DNA of 55,650 nucleotides from Streptomyces sp. T39 (GTDB lineage Bacteria > Actinomycetota > Actinomycetes > Streptomycetales > Streptomycetaceae). The notes beneath the pieces are model-generated. The model searched no databases. It was not told where the DNA came from and saw only the letters and a list, made by a program, of their open reading frames with translations. The DNA lies in contig NZ_RDBP01000044.1 of assembly GCF_008042045.1 (NCBI RefSeq), positions 40,416-96,065 on the forward strand. The letters are read 5' to 3'. The translations under genes and the position numbers were made by a program. Below, piece after piece: positions 1 through 8,416 of this stretch (within the stretch, counting starts at the first letter, position 1; each line of letters begins with the position of its first letter).

Positions 1-58
1 CCCGCGTGGGACGGAAAACGCTCGCCGTCCCCGCCCCTTCCCGATTCGAAGGACACCG

Positions 59-946
59 ATGAACGACTCAGCACTCGTCACCACCGGCCTGCCGATCGCC
101 CTGGCGATCATCATGTTCGGTCTCGGGCTGTCCCTGACCGCCGACGACTTCCGGCGGGTGACCCGGACACCGAAGGCGGTGCTCGTCGCGCTGGTGCTGC
201 AGGTTCTGGTGCTCCCGCTCGTGGCGTTCGGGCTGGTCAGCCTCTTCGGCCTCGACCCTCTGCTCGCCGTCGGCGTGATGCTGTTGGCCGCTTCTCCCGG
301 CGGGACGACGGCCAACCTGTTCAGCCACCTCTTCCGCGGAGACGTGGCCCTCAACATCACGCTGACCGCGGTCAACTCGGTGCTCGCCGCCCTCACCATC
401 CCCCTGGTCACCAACCTCGCCATCGACCATTTCGACGCTCAGGGCGACCTCGGCCTGCAGCTGGGCAAGGTGGTGCAGGTCATCGCGATCGTGCTCATCC
501 CGGTCGGCATCGGCATGGCGGTCCGCCGGCGCTCCGCCGACTTCGCCGCACGCGCCGACCGCCCGGTCCGGATCTTCTCCGTCACGGTGCTGGTGTTCGT
601 CTCGGTCGGCGCCCTGCTGGGCGAGCGGGAGAACCTGGCCGACTACATGCAGCAGGTCGGATGGGTGACCGGCCTCTTCTGCCTCGCCAGCCTCACTCTC
701 GGATACGGCGGTGCCCGGCTGCTCCGCCTCGACGAGCGCCAGGCGATAGCGAGCTCCATGGAGGTCGGGATCCACAACACGACCGTGGCACTCACCATCG
801 CGCTCAGCGTGCTGGACAGCACCGAGGTCGCCATCCCCAGCGCCGTCTACTCCGTCCTCATGTACGTCCTCGCGACCGCCTTCGGCTACCTGATCACCCG
901 GCGGCGCTCGGACGCGGAGAAGGTTCTCGGCCAGCCGGTCGAATGA
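59..946 (+). CDS. Bile acid:sodium symporter family (BASS) transporter
   Basis: Polytopic inner-membrane protein of 295 aa that reads as a member of the BASS family, sodium-coupled carriers of organic anions. Most of the chain is hydrophobic, with about nine or ten membrane segments. A Gly/Thr-rich stretch ASPGGTTANL lies at residues 78-87, and a conserved EVGIHNTTVA segment lies near residue 240; both match the two family regions that line the sodium site. The ATG is preceded by AAGGA about six bases upstream. The substrate cannot be told from sequence. The gene stands alone; the next gene is convergent. Family assignment is confident, substrate unknown. Confidence 0.88.
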   Translation: MNDSALVTTGLPIALAIIMFGLGLSLTADDFRRVTRTPKAVLVALVLQVLVLPLVAFGLVSLFGLDPLLAVGVMLLAASPGGTTANLFSHLFRGDVALNITLTAVNSVLAALTIPLVTNLAIDHFDAQGDLGLQLGKVVQVIAIVLIPVGIGMAVRRRSADFAARADRPVRIFSVTVLVFVSVGALLGERENLADYMQQVGWVTGLFCLASLTLGYGGARLLRLDERQAIASSMEVGIHNTTVALTIALSVLDSTEVAIPSAVYSVLMYVLATAFGYLITRRRSDAEKVLGQPVE

Positions 947-1177
947 CGACGATCCCGGTGCCTGAGGTGACCATCCCGGTGCTTCCGGTCGAGCCGCCAT
1001 CCCCGCCGCTCGCTCGTCGCCGACGACCGTCGTCGGGGGCGGACGAGACCGGCGCCCGGCCCGGATACGGCCGCGGGAGCCACGGTGGCGACGCCCTGTC
1101 CGGGTCCTCCCTGCTGCCGGAGCCCCCTCGCAGGTGGCCCGGCCCGTCGCCCGGGGTCCGGTCAGGGCGGAGGCACG

Positions 1178-2380
1178 TCACCTCGGCGGGGTCGGGCGGT
1201 CGTACACGTTGCCCGGCGTCACGATCTCGGTGATCGCCCGGGCGAGCGGGGTGCTCGGTTCCACTCCCCCGGTGGTGATGTCGGTGTTGAGCATGAGCAC
1301 GAGGGTCGCCTTCTGCGAGGGCAGGTACACGGTCACCGTCTCGTAGCCCGGGATGCTGCCGTTGTGGCCGATCCAGCCGCCGGTCTCGAAGATGCCGAGG
1401 CCGTAGCTCGTACCGGGAAACCCGGTCGGCAGTGTCCTGAGGCGCTCCGCCTGCGTCTGCGGGCTCAGCAGCTCGCCGGTGGCGACGATCCTGGCCCAGC
1501 GGCGCAGGTCGTGCAGGTCGGAGATCATCGCACCCGCCGCCCAGGCCCAACTGGGGTTCCAGTCGGTGGAGTCCTCGATCGCCCCCGTCAGCGTCTGGTT
1601 CGTGTAGCCGCGGGGGTGCGGTGCGGGGAACGAGGCGTCAGCAGGGAGCAGGGTGTGGTGCAGTCGCGCCGGGCGCAGCACCCGCCGGCCGAGGAAGTCG
1701 GCGAGGCGTCGGCCGCTGACCTTCTCGACGACCAGGCCGAGCAGGACCAGGTTGGTGTTGGAGTACTGGAACCGGGTGCCCGGCGCGAAGGTGTTGTCGT
1801 GCCGGTAGCCGTAACGGAGCACCTCCTGCGGCGTGAAGGAGCGGCTCGGGTCGCGGAGCAGGGCCTGCTGGAACTCGGCGTCGGCGGTGTAGGGGAACAG
1901 GCCGCTGCGCATCCCTGCGAGGTGGCGCAGGGTGATGTTCTCGCCGTCCGGCACTCCGTCGATGTAGTCGGCGATGGGGTCGTCCAGGCCGACCAGGCCG
2001 TCGTCGACGAGTTCGAGGAGCGCGGTGACCGTGAACGTCTTGGTCTCGCTGCCGATGCGGACGAATCCGTTCTTCGACATCGGCCGGCCGGTAGCGGTGT
2101 CGGCGACGCCGCTCGCGCGGACGTAGCTGCCCTTGCCCGGCATCCACAGCCCGACGACGACGCCGGGGATGCCGGCCTGCTGCCGGACCTCCTCGATCGC
2201 CTTGTCCAGCCGGGCCGCCACCTCGGGGCCCAGTCCGTTCGGCGGGCAGTCGTCCTGCGGACCATGCCGATCGGCGACCGCGGCGGGCACGGCCGCGGCG
2301 GGAGCCGTCGTCACAGGGGCCAGCACGGACGCCACAAGGAGTGCCGCGGCGGACAGGCGGCGGGAGGAGAAACGTCGCAT
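1178..2380 (-). CDS. Secreted serine hydrolase, beta-lactamase/D-Ala-D-Ala carboxypeptidase family
   Basis: A 400-aa class C beta-lactamase-like (Pfam Beta-lactamase) hydrolase. The chosen ATG gives an Arg-rich start followed by a hydrophobic signal peptide (about residues 1-35); longer upstream starts would only add low-complexity sequence. The three active-site motifs are visible: SETK with nucleophile Ser111 and Lys114, YSN at 206-208, and HNG at 339-341 in place of KTG. This set is typical of extracytoplasmic DD-peptidases and esterases such as the Streptomyces R61 type, so peptidoglycan or small ester substrates are likely. It converges with the BASS gene, with about 230 bases between them. 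Confidence 0.9.
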   Translation of the reverse strand: MRRFSSRRLSAAALLVASVLAPVTTAPAAAVPAAVADRHGPQDDCPPNGLGPEVAARLDKAIEEVRQQAGIPGVVVGLWMPGKGSYVRASGVADTATGRPMSKNGFVRIGSETKTFTVTALLELVDDGLVGLDDPIADYIDGVPDGENITLRHLAGMRSGLFPYTADAEFQQALLRDPSRSFTPQEVLRYGYRHDNTFAPGTRFQYSNTNLVLLGLVVEKVSGRRLADFLGRRVLRPARLHHTLLPADASFPAPHPRGYTNQTLTGAIEDSTDWNPSWAWAAGAMISDLHDLRRWARIVATGELLSPQTQAERLRTLPTGFPGTSYGLGIFETGGWIGHNGSIPGYETVTVYLPSQKATLVLMLNTDITTGGVEPSTPLARAITEIVTPGNVYDRPTPPR

Positions 2381-2726
2381 GCGGGGGTGCCTCTTCCAGG
2401 TCACGGGCTCTCGGACTGCCACGTCACCACCCGGATCCCCGGCTGGGCGCGCGTGCTCCTGGGATTCCGGCCGAGTCCACTCGTTCGGAGCCGCCCGTGC
2501 GCGCCGGCCGGCGGTGAGCCGGAACGGGACCTGGCCGAGCGGCGCGGCGCGCTGCACGTGCGCAGGAGCGCAGCGGGGGCAGCGCGGCCGCACTGTCCAC
2601 GCGCACCTCGACCCGCTGCCCGATGGGAATCCTTACCAACGGCCGGGCCGCTCGTGGCTCCTCGCATGCTCTGTGAACTGTGCGAGGAAGGAGCGGTCCG
2701 TGATCCCCGGACTATAGGTTCTGGCC
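2381..2726. other. Intergenic region, no gene seen
   Basis: This gap separates the divergent serine hydrolase and HIT-like genes. I see no convincing coding frame. An AT-richer patch, GGACTATAGG, lies just upstream of the 2727 start and could be a -10 element for a short or missing leader. Confidence 0.5.
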
Positions 2727-3239
2727 ATGACTGGTGACTGGCGGACGGACCGGATCGGGGCCGCGCTGAGGGGAGAGAACCCGACCGTGCTACGACGCCT
2801 GACGTCGGGGTTCGCGGTGATCGGGGACGTTCAGTTCCTGCCTGGCTACTCGGTTCTGCTCGTGGACGAGCCGGATGTGCAGCGGCTGTCCGACCTGCCG
2901 AGAGCCAAACGGCTGTCGTTCCTGTCCGACATGGAGCAGCTCGGCGAAGCGGTCGAGCGGGCCTGTCGGCGGCTGGATGCAGCTTTCCGCCGGGTGAACC
3001 TGGAGATCCTGGGAAACACGGACCCGTTCCTGCATGCCCATGTCTGGCCGCGGTTCGACTGGGAGCCGGCTGATGTGGTGGGCAGGCCCGTGTGGTTCCA
3101 CCCCCGCGAACGGTGGAGCGACGAGCAGTTCAGGCTCGGCCCGCGGCATGACGCGCTGCGGGAGGCGATCAGCAGCGAACTGGACCATCTGCGCTCGCCG
3201 GCCCGCGAGTGCCGCTTCGCGTCGGTCCCACCCGAGTGA
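2727..3239 (+). CDS. HIT-like family protein (diadenosine tetraphosphate hydrolase type)
   Basis: A 170-aa cytosolic protein. The segment FLHAHVWPRF (residues 101-110) resembles the HIT motif H-x-H-x-H, with His103 and His105 kept but the third position a Trp. The preceding LEILGNTDPFLH segment is typical of Ap4A-hydrolase-like proteins of actinomycetes, which cleave or bind nucleotide phosphoesters. With the third motif His replaced, catalysis may be altered. The start lacks a strong ribosome binding site; GACTATAGG directly upstream may be a -10 box giving a nearly leaderless mRNA. The next gene is a TetR unit that appears independent. Confidence 0.7.
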   Translation: MTGDWRTDRIGAALRGENPTVLRRLTSGFAVIGDVQFLPGYSVLLVDEPDVQRLSDLPRAKRLSFLSDMEQLGEAVERACRRLDAAFRRVNLEILGNTDPFLHAHVWPRFDWEPADVVGRPVWFHPRERWSDEQFRLGPRHDALREAISSELDHLRSPARECRFASVPPE

Positions 3240-3267
3240 CCAGTGATGGTGCCCATCGACAGCAGGC

Positions 3268-3290
3268 TTTATTGACCGATCGTTCTGGAT
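3268..3290. promoter_or_regulatory. Probable TetR operator upstream of tetR 3309
   Basis: The word TTGACCGATCG (3272-3282), in an AT-richer context, lies about 26 bases before the tetR start. The same 11-mer recurs at 4010-4020 in front of the MFS gene. GACCGATCG with following TC forms an imperfect dyad typical of TetR operators. The inference is autoregulation plus control of the transporter. Confidence 0.65.
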
Positions 3291-3308
3291 AGGTCTAAGG
3301 TTCACGGC

Positions 3309-3893
3309 ATGGCCAGGACCAAGGAATTCGATCCGGAGGCCGCGCTGCGGTCGGCCCTCGAGCTGTTCTGGCGGCGCGGCTACGAGGCGACGTCGATGGC
3401 CGACCTCGTCGAGCACCTCGGCATCGGTCGCGCCAGCATCTACGCCACCTTCGGCAACAAGCACGAGCTGTACCTGAAGGCCATGGACCTCTACACCGAG
3501 GGACGCGACCCTTCCCTCCTTGCCGAGCTGTCGCAGCCGGGCCCGGCACTGCCCGCCGTGCGGGCGGTGGTGCGCCGCTTCGCCTCGGAGGCCGCCTCCC
3601 CCGAGGGCAGGCTGTACGGCTGCCTCATCACCAACACCGCGGCCGAACTCGCTCCCCACGACGCCGCGGTGGCCCGCCGGGTCGAGATCAGCTGGGAGCA
3701 CGTCGAAACCCCCCTGCACTCCGCACTCGTGCGGGCCCAGGCGCAGGGCGAACTGCCCCGTGACCGCGACCCGCGCGCTCTCGCCCGCACGCTGCTCGTC
3801 CTGATGCAGGGCATACGAGTCGTCGGCAAGGCGTCCAGCGATCCGGCCCGGGTGCAGGACGCGGCGGAGCAGGCGCTCACCCTGCTGGACTGA
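3309..3893 (+). CDS. TetR/AcrR family transcriptional regulator
   Basis: A 194-aa repressor. The N-terminal helix-turn-helix spans about residues 10-55, with the typical sequence FWRRGYEATSMADLVEHLGI followed by GRASIYATFGNK. The C-terminal part has the Cys-containing GCLITNTAAELAPHD segment seen in the TetR_C subgroup that controls efflux pumps and quinone- or aldehyde-responsive reductases. It lies directly upstream of an MFS efflux gene and an SDR on the same strand, and the operator word TTGACCGATCG occurs before both itself and the MFS gene. It probably represses itself and the pump until a ligand binds. The ligand is unknown. Confidence 0.93.
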   Translation: MARTKEFDPEAALRSALELFWRRGYEATSMADLVEHLGIGRASIYATFGNKHELYLKAMDLYTEGRDPSLLAELSQPGPALPAVRAVVRRFASEAASPEGRLYGCLITNTAAELAPHDAAVARRVEISWEHVETPLHSALVRAQAQGELPRDRDPRALARTLLVLMQGIRVVGKASSDPARVQDAAEQALTLLD

Positions 3894-4007
3894 ATCCCCG
3901 GGGCGGCGGCCGGGTCGACGTCCCCCGCGACGGGGACGGAGCCCTGCCGGCCGCCCGGAGACGCCGGCTCTCTCCCTGCCCGCACGCCTCGTGTCGCATG
4001 CCCAGAT

Positions 4008-4028
4008 ATTTGACCGATCGATCCAATA
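4008..4028. promoter_or_regulatory. Probable TetR operator upstream of the MFS gene
   Basis: The stretch carries TTGACCGATCG (4010-4020), identical to the word before tetR 3309, followed by ATCCAA, which makes a near-dyad with TTGACC. It lies just before the ribosome binding site (4031-4037) of the MFS gene. The position suits repression by steric block. Confidence 0.65.
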
Positions 4029-4039
4029 AAGGAGAGGCA

Positions 4040-5386
4040 TTGACCGCCGGGGGAGCCACCCACGCTGTCGAAGTGCGGCACCGACACGCCTTCGTCCTTC
4101 TCGGCAGCGTCCAGACCACGCTCATCTTCACGCTCACCGCGATCGCTGTGCCACTGCCGCAGATCGGGCGTGAACTCGACCTGGAACGCCACGACTTGGT
4201 CCTGCTCAGTGCCGCGTACGGACTGGCGTTCGCCGGGCTGCTGCTCTTCGGGGGCCGGCTTGCCGACCGCTACGGCGGGCGGCGCGCCCTCGTCGCGGGC
4301 TTGGCACTCTTCGCCGCAGGCTCGGCCACCGCACCGTTCGCTCCCGGCCTCGAAGCCCTGCTCGCCGCCCGCTTCGCCCAGGGAACCGGCGCGGCCCTCG
4401 TGGCACCCGCCGCGATGGCGGTACTGCGTGCCGCGTTCCCGTCCCCCACCGCGTACGGCAAGGCCATGGCCACCTGGGGTGGGCTCTCCGTGCTCGGTGC
4501 GACCGCCGGCAATCTGCTCGCCGGCGTCATCCTGTCGCTGCTCTCGTGGCGCTGGACCTTCGTCGTGCCGCTCGCGGTCGCCGCGGGGGCGCTCGCCCTC
4601 ACGCGCCGGCTGCTTCCGCCCACCGCGCCGAACCCTGGCAGGGCTCTCGACCTGCCCGGCGCCCTTCTCGCCGCCGCTGGAACGGCCCTGGCCAGCTACG
4701 GGCTCGTCCTCACCGACGCCCGGCCCTGGTCTTCGGGGGGCGTGCTCGTGCCACTGCTCGGCGGAGCCGCGCTGCTGACCGCGTTCCTGTACTCCGAGCG
4801 TCGCGTCCGCGACCCCCTGCTGCCGACCCGCTTCCTGCTCGACCGGAGGCGAGCCCTCGCCCTCGCCTCCATTGCACTGAGCGCCTGCGGGACATCGATG
4901 ACCTTCATCGTCCTCTCGCTTCACCTCCAGCAGACACGCGACTGGTCACCGCTGCAGACGTCGGCAGCCTTCGTGCCGTTCGCTTTCGCGCTGCTCGCCT
5001 CCGGACGCGCGACGGGGCCGCTCATCGTCCGCTACGGGGCCCGGGCGCTCACGACTGCCGGGCTCGGCACCGCCGCGGCAGGGCTCGCTCTCCTCGCCTC
5101 CACCGGGCTCGATGCACACATCCCGTACGCGTACGGACTGCTGCCCGGTCTCGTCCTGCTGCCGGCCGGCACCGCGGCCGCCTTCGGGGGAGCCGCCGTG
5201 CTCGCGACCCAGGACGTGCCGCAGCAGCAGATCGGGCTCGCGGGCGGCGTGATGAACAGCGCGATGGAACTCGGCCCCACCGTCCTGTTCGCCCTCCTGC
5301 TCACACTCGACGGCGACGCCTGGTCCCTGGCCGCCGCGGGGGCGGCCCTGGCCGTCACCGCACTCCTCAACCACCGCACCGACTGA
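4040..5386 (+). CDS. MFS drug-efflux transporter (DHA2/QacA-like)
   Basis: A major facilitator permease of 448 aa with many hydrophobic segments and the MFS motif A-like loop GGRLADRYGGRRAL near residue 75. Its pattern resembles multidrug exporters such as QacA/EmrB. I chose the TTG at 4040 because it follows GGAGAGG by a short spacer; the ATG at 3998 would place the operator inside the coding region. It sits between its likely TetR regulator and an SDR gene only 26 bases downstream. Export of a toxic small molecule, with the SDR modifying the same compound, is inferred. Confidence 0.88.
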   Translation: MTAGGATHAVEVRHRHAFVLLGSVQTTLIFTLTAIAVPLPQIGRELDLERHDLVLLSAAYGLAFAGLLLFGGRLADRYGGRRALVAGLALFAAGSATAPFAPGLEALLAARFAQGTGAALVAPAAMAVLRAAFPSPTAYGKAMATWGGLSVLGATAGNLLAGVILSLLSWRWTFVVPLAVAAGALALTRRLLPPTAPNPGRALDLPGALLAAAGTALASYGLVLTDARPWSSGGVLVPLLGGAALLTAFLYSERRVRDPLLPTRFLLDRRRALALASIALSACGTSMTFIVLSLHLQQTRDWSPLQTSAAFVPFAFALLASGRATGPLIVRYGARALTTAGLGTAAAGLALLASTGLDAHIPYAYGLLPGLVLLPAGTAAAFGGAAVLATQDVPQQQIGLAGGVMNSAMELGPTVLFALLLTLDGDAWSLAAAGAALAVTALLNHRTD

Positions 5387-5411
5387 TCCATCGATCGAAG
5401 AGGACGCAGAA

Positions 5412-6170
5412 ATGAACCGCTTCACCGGAAAGACCGTGCTCGTCTCCGGCGCAGGCTCCGGACTCGGCCGCGCCATCGCGCTCGCCTTCGCCGCCGAGGG
5501 CGCGTCGGTGGTCGCCGCGGGGCGCACCGCTGCCTCCCTGGACGAGACGGTGGGCCTCATCGAGGCCGACGGCGGTACCGCCGTGGCCGTCACCGCCGAT
5601 GTCACGGATTCGGCCCTGGTCCAGGACCTCGTGCGGGAGAGCGTCAGCCGCTTCGGCGGACTGGACATCGCGGTCAACAACGCCGGGATACTCCGGGGCA
5701 CCGTGCCCGTCGGAGAGGTCAGCGAGGAGGACTGGGACGCGGTCCTGCGAACCAACGTCACCGGCGTCTGGCTGGCCATGAAGCACGAGATCGCGCACAT
5801 GAAGGAGAACGGCGGCGGAGTCATCGTCAACATCTCCTCCAACCTGGGCGCACACCTCCGCATCCCGAACGCCGCGGCGTACATCACCTCCAAGGCAGCG
5901 GTCTCCGCGCTGACCCGCGCCGCCGCACTCGACCACATCCACCAGGGCATCCGCATCAACGCGGTCAGCCCGGGCGCCTCCGCCGCCCCGATGTCGCTGC
6001 GGCCCGGGGAGAACGAGGCCGCCCGTGCGGAGCGGATGAAGTCCGAGAACCCACTCGGCCGGGTCGCGGAGGCCGAGGAAGTGGCGGCCGCAGTGCTCTA
6101 CCTCGCCTCGCCCGCGGCCGCCTCGGTCGTCGGCACCGACCTGGTCGTCGACAGCGGGTCGTCAGCCTGA
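5412..6170 (+). CDS. Short-chain dehydrogenase/reductase
   Basis: A classical 252-aa SDR. The NAD(P)-binding motif SGAGSGLG is at residues 12-19, NNAG at 89-92, the catalytic Ser at 142/143, and Tyr157 and Lys161 form YITSK. All catalytic residues are present, so it should be an active NAD(P)-dependent alcohol dehydrogenase or carbonyl reductase. It follows the MFS gene closely, and the spacer contains ATCGATCG, reminiscent of the TetR operator. It is probably co-transcribed with the pump and detoxifies the same inducer. A strong hairpin follows at 6245-6287. Confidence 0.92.
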   Translation: MNRFTGKTVLVSGAGSGLGRAIALAFAAEGASVVAAGRTAASLDETVGLIEADGGTAVAVTADVTDSALVQDLVRESVSRFGGLDIAVNNAGILRGTVPVGEVSEEDWDAVLRTNVTGVWLAMKHEIAHMKENGGGVIVNISSNLGAHLRIPNAAAYITSKAAVSALTRAAALDHIHQGIRINAVSPGASAAPMSLRPGENEAARAERMKSENPLGRVAEAEEVAAAVLYLASPAAASVVGTDLVVDSGSSA

Positions 6171-6244
6171 CCTCAGGCTGACCTCAGGCTGAGGCGGAGA
6201 GGTCCGGTTCGCGGTTCAGAACCGCCGCCGGTCAGGAGCCGGCA

Positions 6245-6287
6245 CGCTGTCCGCCCCGCCGCCCCGGGACCGGCGGGGCGGACAGCG
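6245..6287 (+). terminator. Stem-loop terminator after the MFS-SDR unit
   Basis: Perfect 17-bp arms (6245-6261 and 6271-6287; left arm begins CGCTGTCCGCCCCG) flank a 9-base loop. A smaller 8-bp dyad, CAGCCTGA/TCAGGCTG, overlaps the SDR stop codon at 6163-6180, and half of it is repeated at 6181-6191. No U tract is present, as is usual in Streptomyces. Confidence 0.75.
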
Positions 6288-6456
6288 CGCGGCGATTCGC
6301 TGCTCCGCCCCGGACCCGCCCCGCTCGTGCCACGGGAACGTCGGTGACGGCCCGCCGGCCGCGCACTTCCTGACCGGATGTCAACCGGTTCTCCCGGCGG
6401 CACCGCGTTCGGCAACCGCGGCGTCGTCGCCGACGGCGAGCGGGGCGAACGAGCCT

Positions 6457-6490
6457 TGTTTACCTTACGGGTCGACCCGTAAGGTAAACA
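6457..6490. promoter_or_regulatory. Perfect 34-bp palindromic operator of tetR 6493
   Basis: Every base pairs with its partner across a centre between 6473 and 6474. The left half reads TGTTTACCTTACGGGTC. The site ends two bases before the ATG of the adjacent tetR gene and contains its AAGG ribosome binding sequence, so a bound repressor would block transcription or translation start directly. Confidence 0.85.
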
Positions 6491-6492
6491 TC

Positions 6493-7080
6493 ATGAGCTC
6501 CTTTCCGTCCTCCAGAGGGCGTCCCAGGGATCCTCGCTCGCACGCGGCGATCATCGACGCGACAGCACGGCTGCTGGTCGAGGTCGGCTACGCCGCGACA
6601 TCGATCGGGGCGGTGGCTGCGCGGGCCGGTGTCGGCAAGGACACGATCTACCGGCGGTGGCCGGGCAAGCCGGAGTTGGTCTTCGAGGCCGTCTTCACGA
6701 CCACCGACGATGCTCCGGCCCCCGACACCGGAACGCTGGCCGGAGATCTGACCGTACTGCTGCAGGGTCTGGTCGACGAGTTCCATGCACCTGCCGCCGC
6801 GGTGGCACTCCCTGGGCTGCTCGCCGACTTCGCAGCCGATCCGGAACTGAAGGCGCGCATCCGCGGCGACTTCCTGGGCCCGTCGAAGGAACGGTTGCTG
6901 GTCGTCTTCGAACGAGCCCTGCTGCGCGGGGAGATCGCGGCCGAGACGCCGGTGGACCTGGTCCTGGACACGCTCGCGGGAGCCGTGTTCTTCCACGTGG
7001 GACTGGTCGGCGAACACCCCGCCCCGCAACTGGCCGGACTGCTGGCCTCTGTGGTGGCCAAAGGAATCGAGGTCCGATGA
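6493..7080 (+). CDS. TetR/AcrR family transcriptional regulator
   Basis: A 195-aa regulator. The N-terminal helix-turn-helix covers about residues 14-60, with VEVGYAATSIGAVAARAGV followed by GKDTIYRRWPGK. The C-terminal half is of the TetR_C_11-like type with a LxGLVDEFHAPAAAV core. Its start lies immediately after a perfect palindrome that includes the ribosome binding site, a strong sign of autoregulation. Its stop codon overlaps the ATG of the next gene (ATGA at 7077-7080), so the small membrane protein is translationally coupled and presumably the regulated function. Confidence 0.93.
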   Translation: MSSFPSSRGRPRDPRSHAAIIDATARLLVEVGYAATSIGAVAARAGVGKDTIYRRWPGKPELVFEAVFTTTDDAPAPDTGTLAGDLTVLLQGLVDEFHAPAAAVALPGLLADFAADPELKARIRGDFLGPSKERLLVVFERALLRGEIAAETPVDLVLDTLAGAVFFHVGLVGEHPAPQLAGLLASVVAKGIEVR

Positions 7081-7457
7081 ACGGCTGGCTCCTCGCGGCA
7101 GGAATCACCGCGCTGATCGTGGCCATGGTGCACATCGTCGCCGGACACCGCGACGTCGTCCGCCCGCTGCTGTCCTGCGGGGTCGCAGACGAACCCAAGC
7201 GTGTCCTGCACGCCGTGTGGCACATGGTGAGCATCGACCTGGTGTTCTCCGGACTCGTCCTGCTCCACCTCTCCCTGAAGGACGGTACGCCGGGAGCCGG
7301 CATGGTGGCATGGTTCGTCGCCGCGCACTTCCTCGCGTACGCAGCAGTGTTTCTGGTCGTCACCCTGTCCGTCGGCTGGCCCGGCCCGCTGCTCCGCCTG
7401 CCGCAGTGGATTCTGCTCCTGCCTGTCGCGGCGCTGACGGCGGCGGGCGCCGCATAG
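7077..7457 (+). CDS. Small four-helix membrane protein, function unknown
   Basis: A 126-aa protein starting at the ATG inside the ATGA overlap with tetR 6493. It has four predicted hydrophobic helices, the first at residues 3-23 and the last at 103-124. Charged conserved positions include HIVAGHRDVVRP near residue 20 and LHAVWHMVSIDL near residue 46, where histidines could line a membrane pocket. I do not recognise a named family beyond small integral membrane proteins of actinomycetes. Coupling to a TetR regulator suggests an inducible stress or export role, which is inference only. Confidence 0.75.
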   Translation: MNGWLLAAGITALIVAMVHIVAGHRDVVRPLLSCGVADEPKRVLHAVWHMVSIDLVFSGLVLLHLSLKDGTPGAGMVAWFVAAHFLAYAAVFLVVTLSVGWPGPLLRLPQWILLLPVAALTAAGAA

Positions 7458-7857
7458 CCGCGCCGTCGCCGGCCGGAAGTCGTCCTGTCCGACGCCGAAG
7501 CCCTCCGGCGAACGCCGCGCTCACGTCCCGGCGCGCAGCGGCTGTGGGGCGCGGTTCCTCAGGACCTCGATGATGCTGGTCGCCCTGTCGTCGGCATGGC
7601 CGGGCAGTGCTGTGCCCCTTGTACGGCCGGCGACCTCGGCGGGGCACCGTGCAAACAGTTCGGAGACCCCCGAAACGGTGCCGCGGCCGTCCTCCGCGGT
7701 GGCCTGAAACCGAAGCCCGGGGAACGACATCCCGCCGGACGGTGTTGTGCCGGTCGGAGCACGAACGACGTTTCGCCTTCACGACGGCGGTTTCCGTCGA
7801 CCGGCAGTCGACGCTCGGGGTGGTCGCACCCCGGGGCGGCGCCGGAGTGCGCGGGGA
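7458..7857. other. Non-coding or decayed stretch
   Basis: About 400 bases without a convincing gene lie between the small membrane protein gene and the convergent lrp-type gene. On the minus strand, 7521-7680 can be read as a segment ending TSIIEVLRNR, which faintly resembles the C-terminus of imine-reductase-like NAD-binding proteins and may be a relic. Nothing else is recognisable. Confidence 0.4.
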
Positions 7858-8310
7858 TCATGGCTGGTCGCCGGTCACAGGGGAGAGCGGCCGCTCGAAG
7901 AAGGTCTCCAGGACCACGGTGGCCTGCGTGCCGCTGACCCCGTCGATGGCGTACAGGCGGCGCAGGACGTCCTGCAGTTGCTCGGTGGTCGCGGTCCTGA
8001 CCTTCACCAGGACCGAGGCGCTGCCTGCGATGACGTGCGCCTCCAGGATCTCGGGAAGCGCGGCGAAGTCCTGTGCCGAATCCCCCATCCAGGACGTCGA
8101 GTCGACCATCACGTAGGCCAGCACGGCGCTTCCCACGGCAGCCGGGTCGACCTCGACCGTGGTGCGCCGGATGACGCCGCGCTCACGCAGCTTGCGTACG
8201 CGCTCGTGCGCGGCACCGGCGGAGAGGCCGACGGCCTGACCGAGCGCGGCGTAGGACTGGGTGGCGTCCTGCTGGAGCCGGGCCAGCAGCTCACGATCGA
8301 TGTGATCCAC
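7858..8310 (-). CDS. Lrp/AsnC family transcriptional regulator
   Basis: A 150-aa regulator of the feast/famine family. The N-terminal winged helix-turn-helix is at residues 1-55 (DHIDRELLARLQQDATQSY, then ALGQAVGLSAGAAHERVRKL). A RAM/AsnC ligand-binding and oligomerisation domain follows at about 65-140, with the Gly-rich turn in IAGSASVLVKV. The start is a GTG with GGAGAG just upstream. It is divergent from the SMP-30-like gene at 8417 with about 100 bases between, so it probably controls that gene and itself in response to a small metabolite, perhaps an amino acid. Confidence 0.93.
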   Translation of the reverse strand: MDHIDRELLARLQQDATQSYAALGQAVGLSAGAAHERVRKLRERGVIRRTTVEVDPAAVGSAVLAYVMVDSTSWMGDSAQDFAALPEILEAHVIAGSASVLVKVRTATTEQLQDVLRRLYAIDGVSGTQATVVLETFFERPLSPVTGDQP

Positions 8311-8416
8311 AGCTCTCCATTCGGAAAATCCTTGCTAACACCGTATGTCATCTTACAGTCTTCGCTTCAGACCGATTGAGATTCGGCACCTGATGGCTTC
8401 GTGAGGAGTGGACCCC

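Noticed and set aside
7521..7730. Possible imine-reductase C-terminal relic on the minus strand
   Set aside because: Only about ten residues (TSIIEVLR) are suggestive; too short to call.
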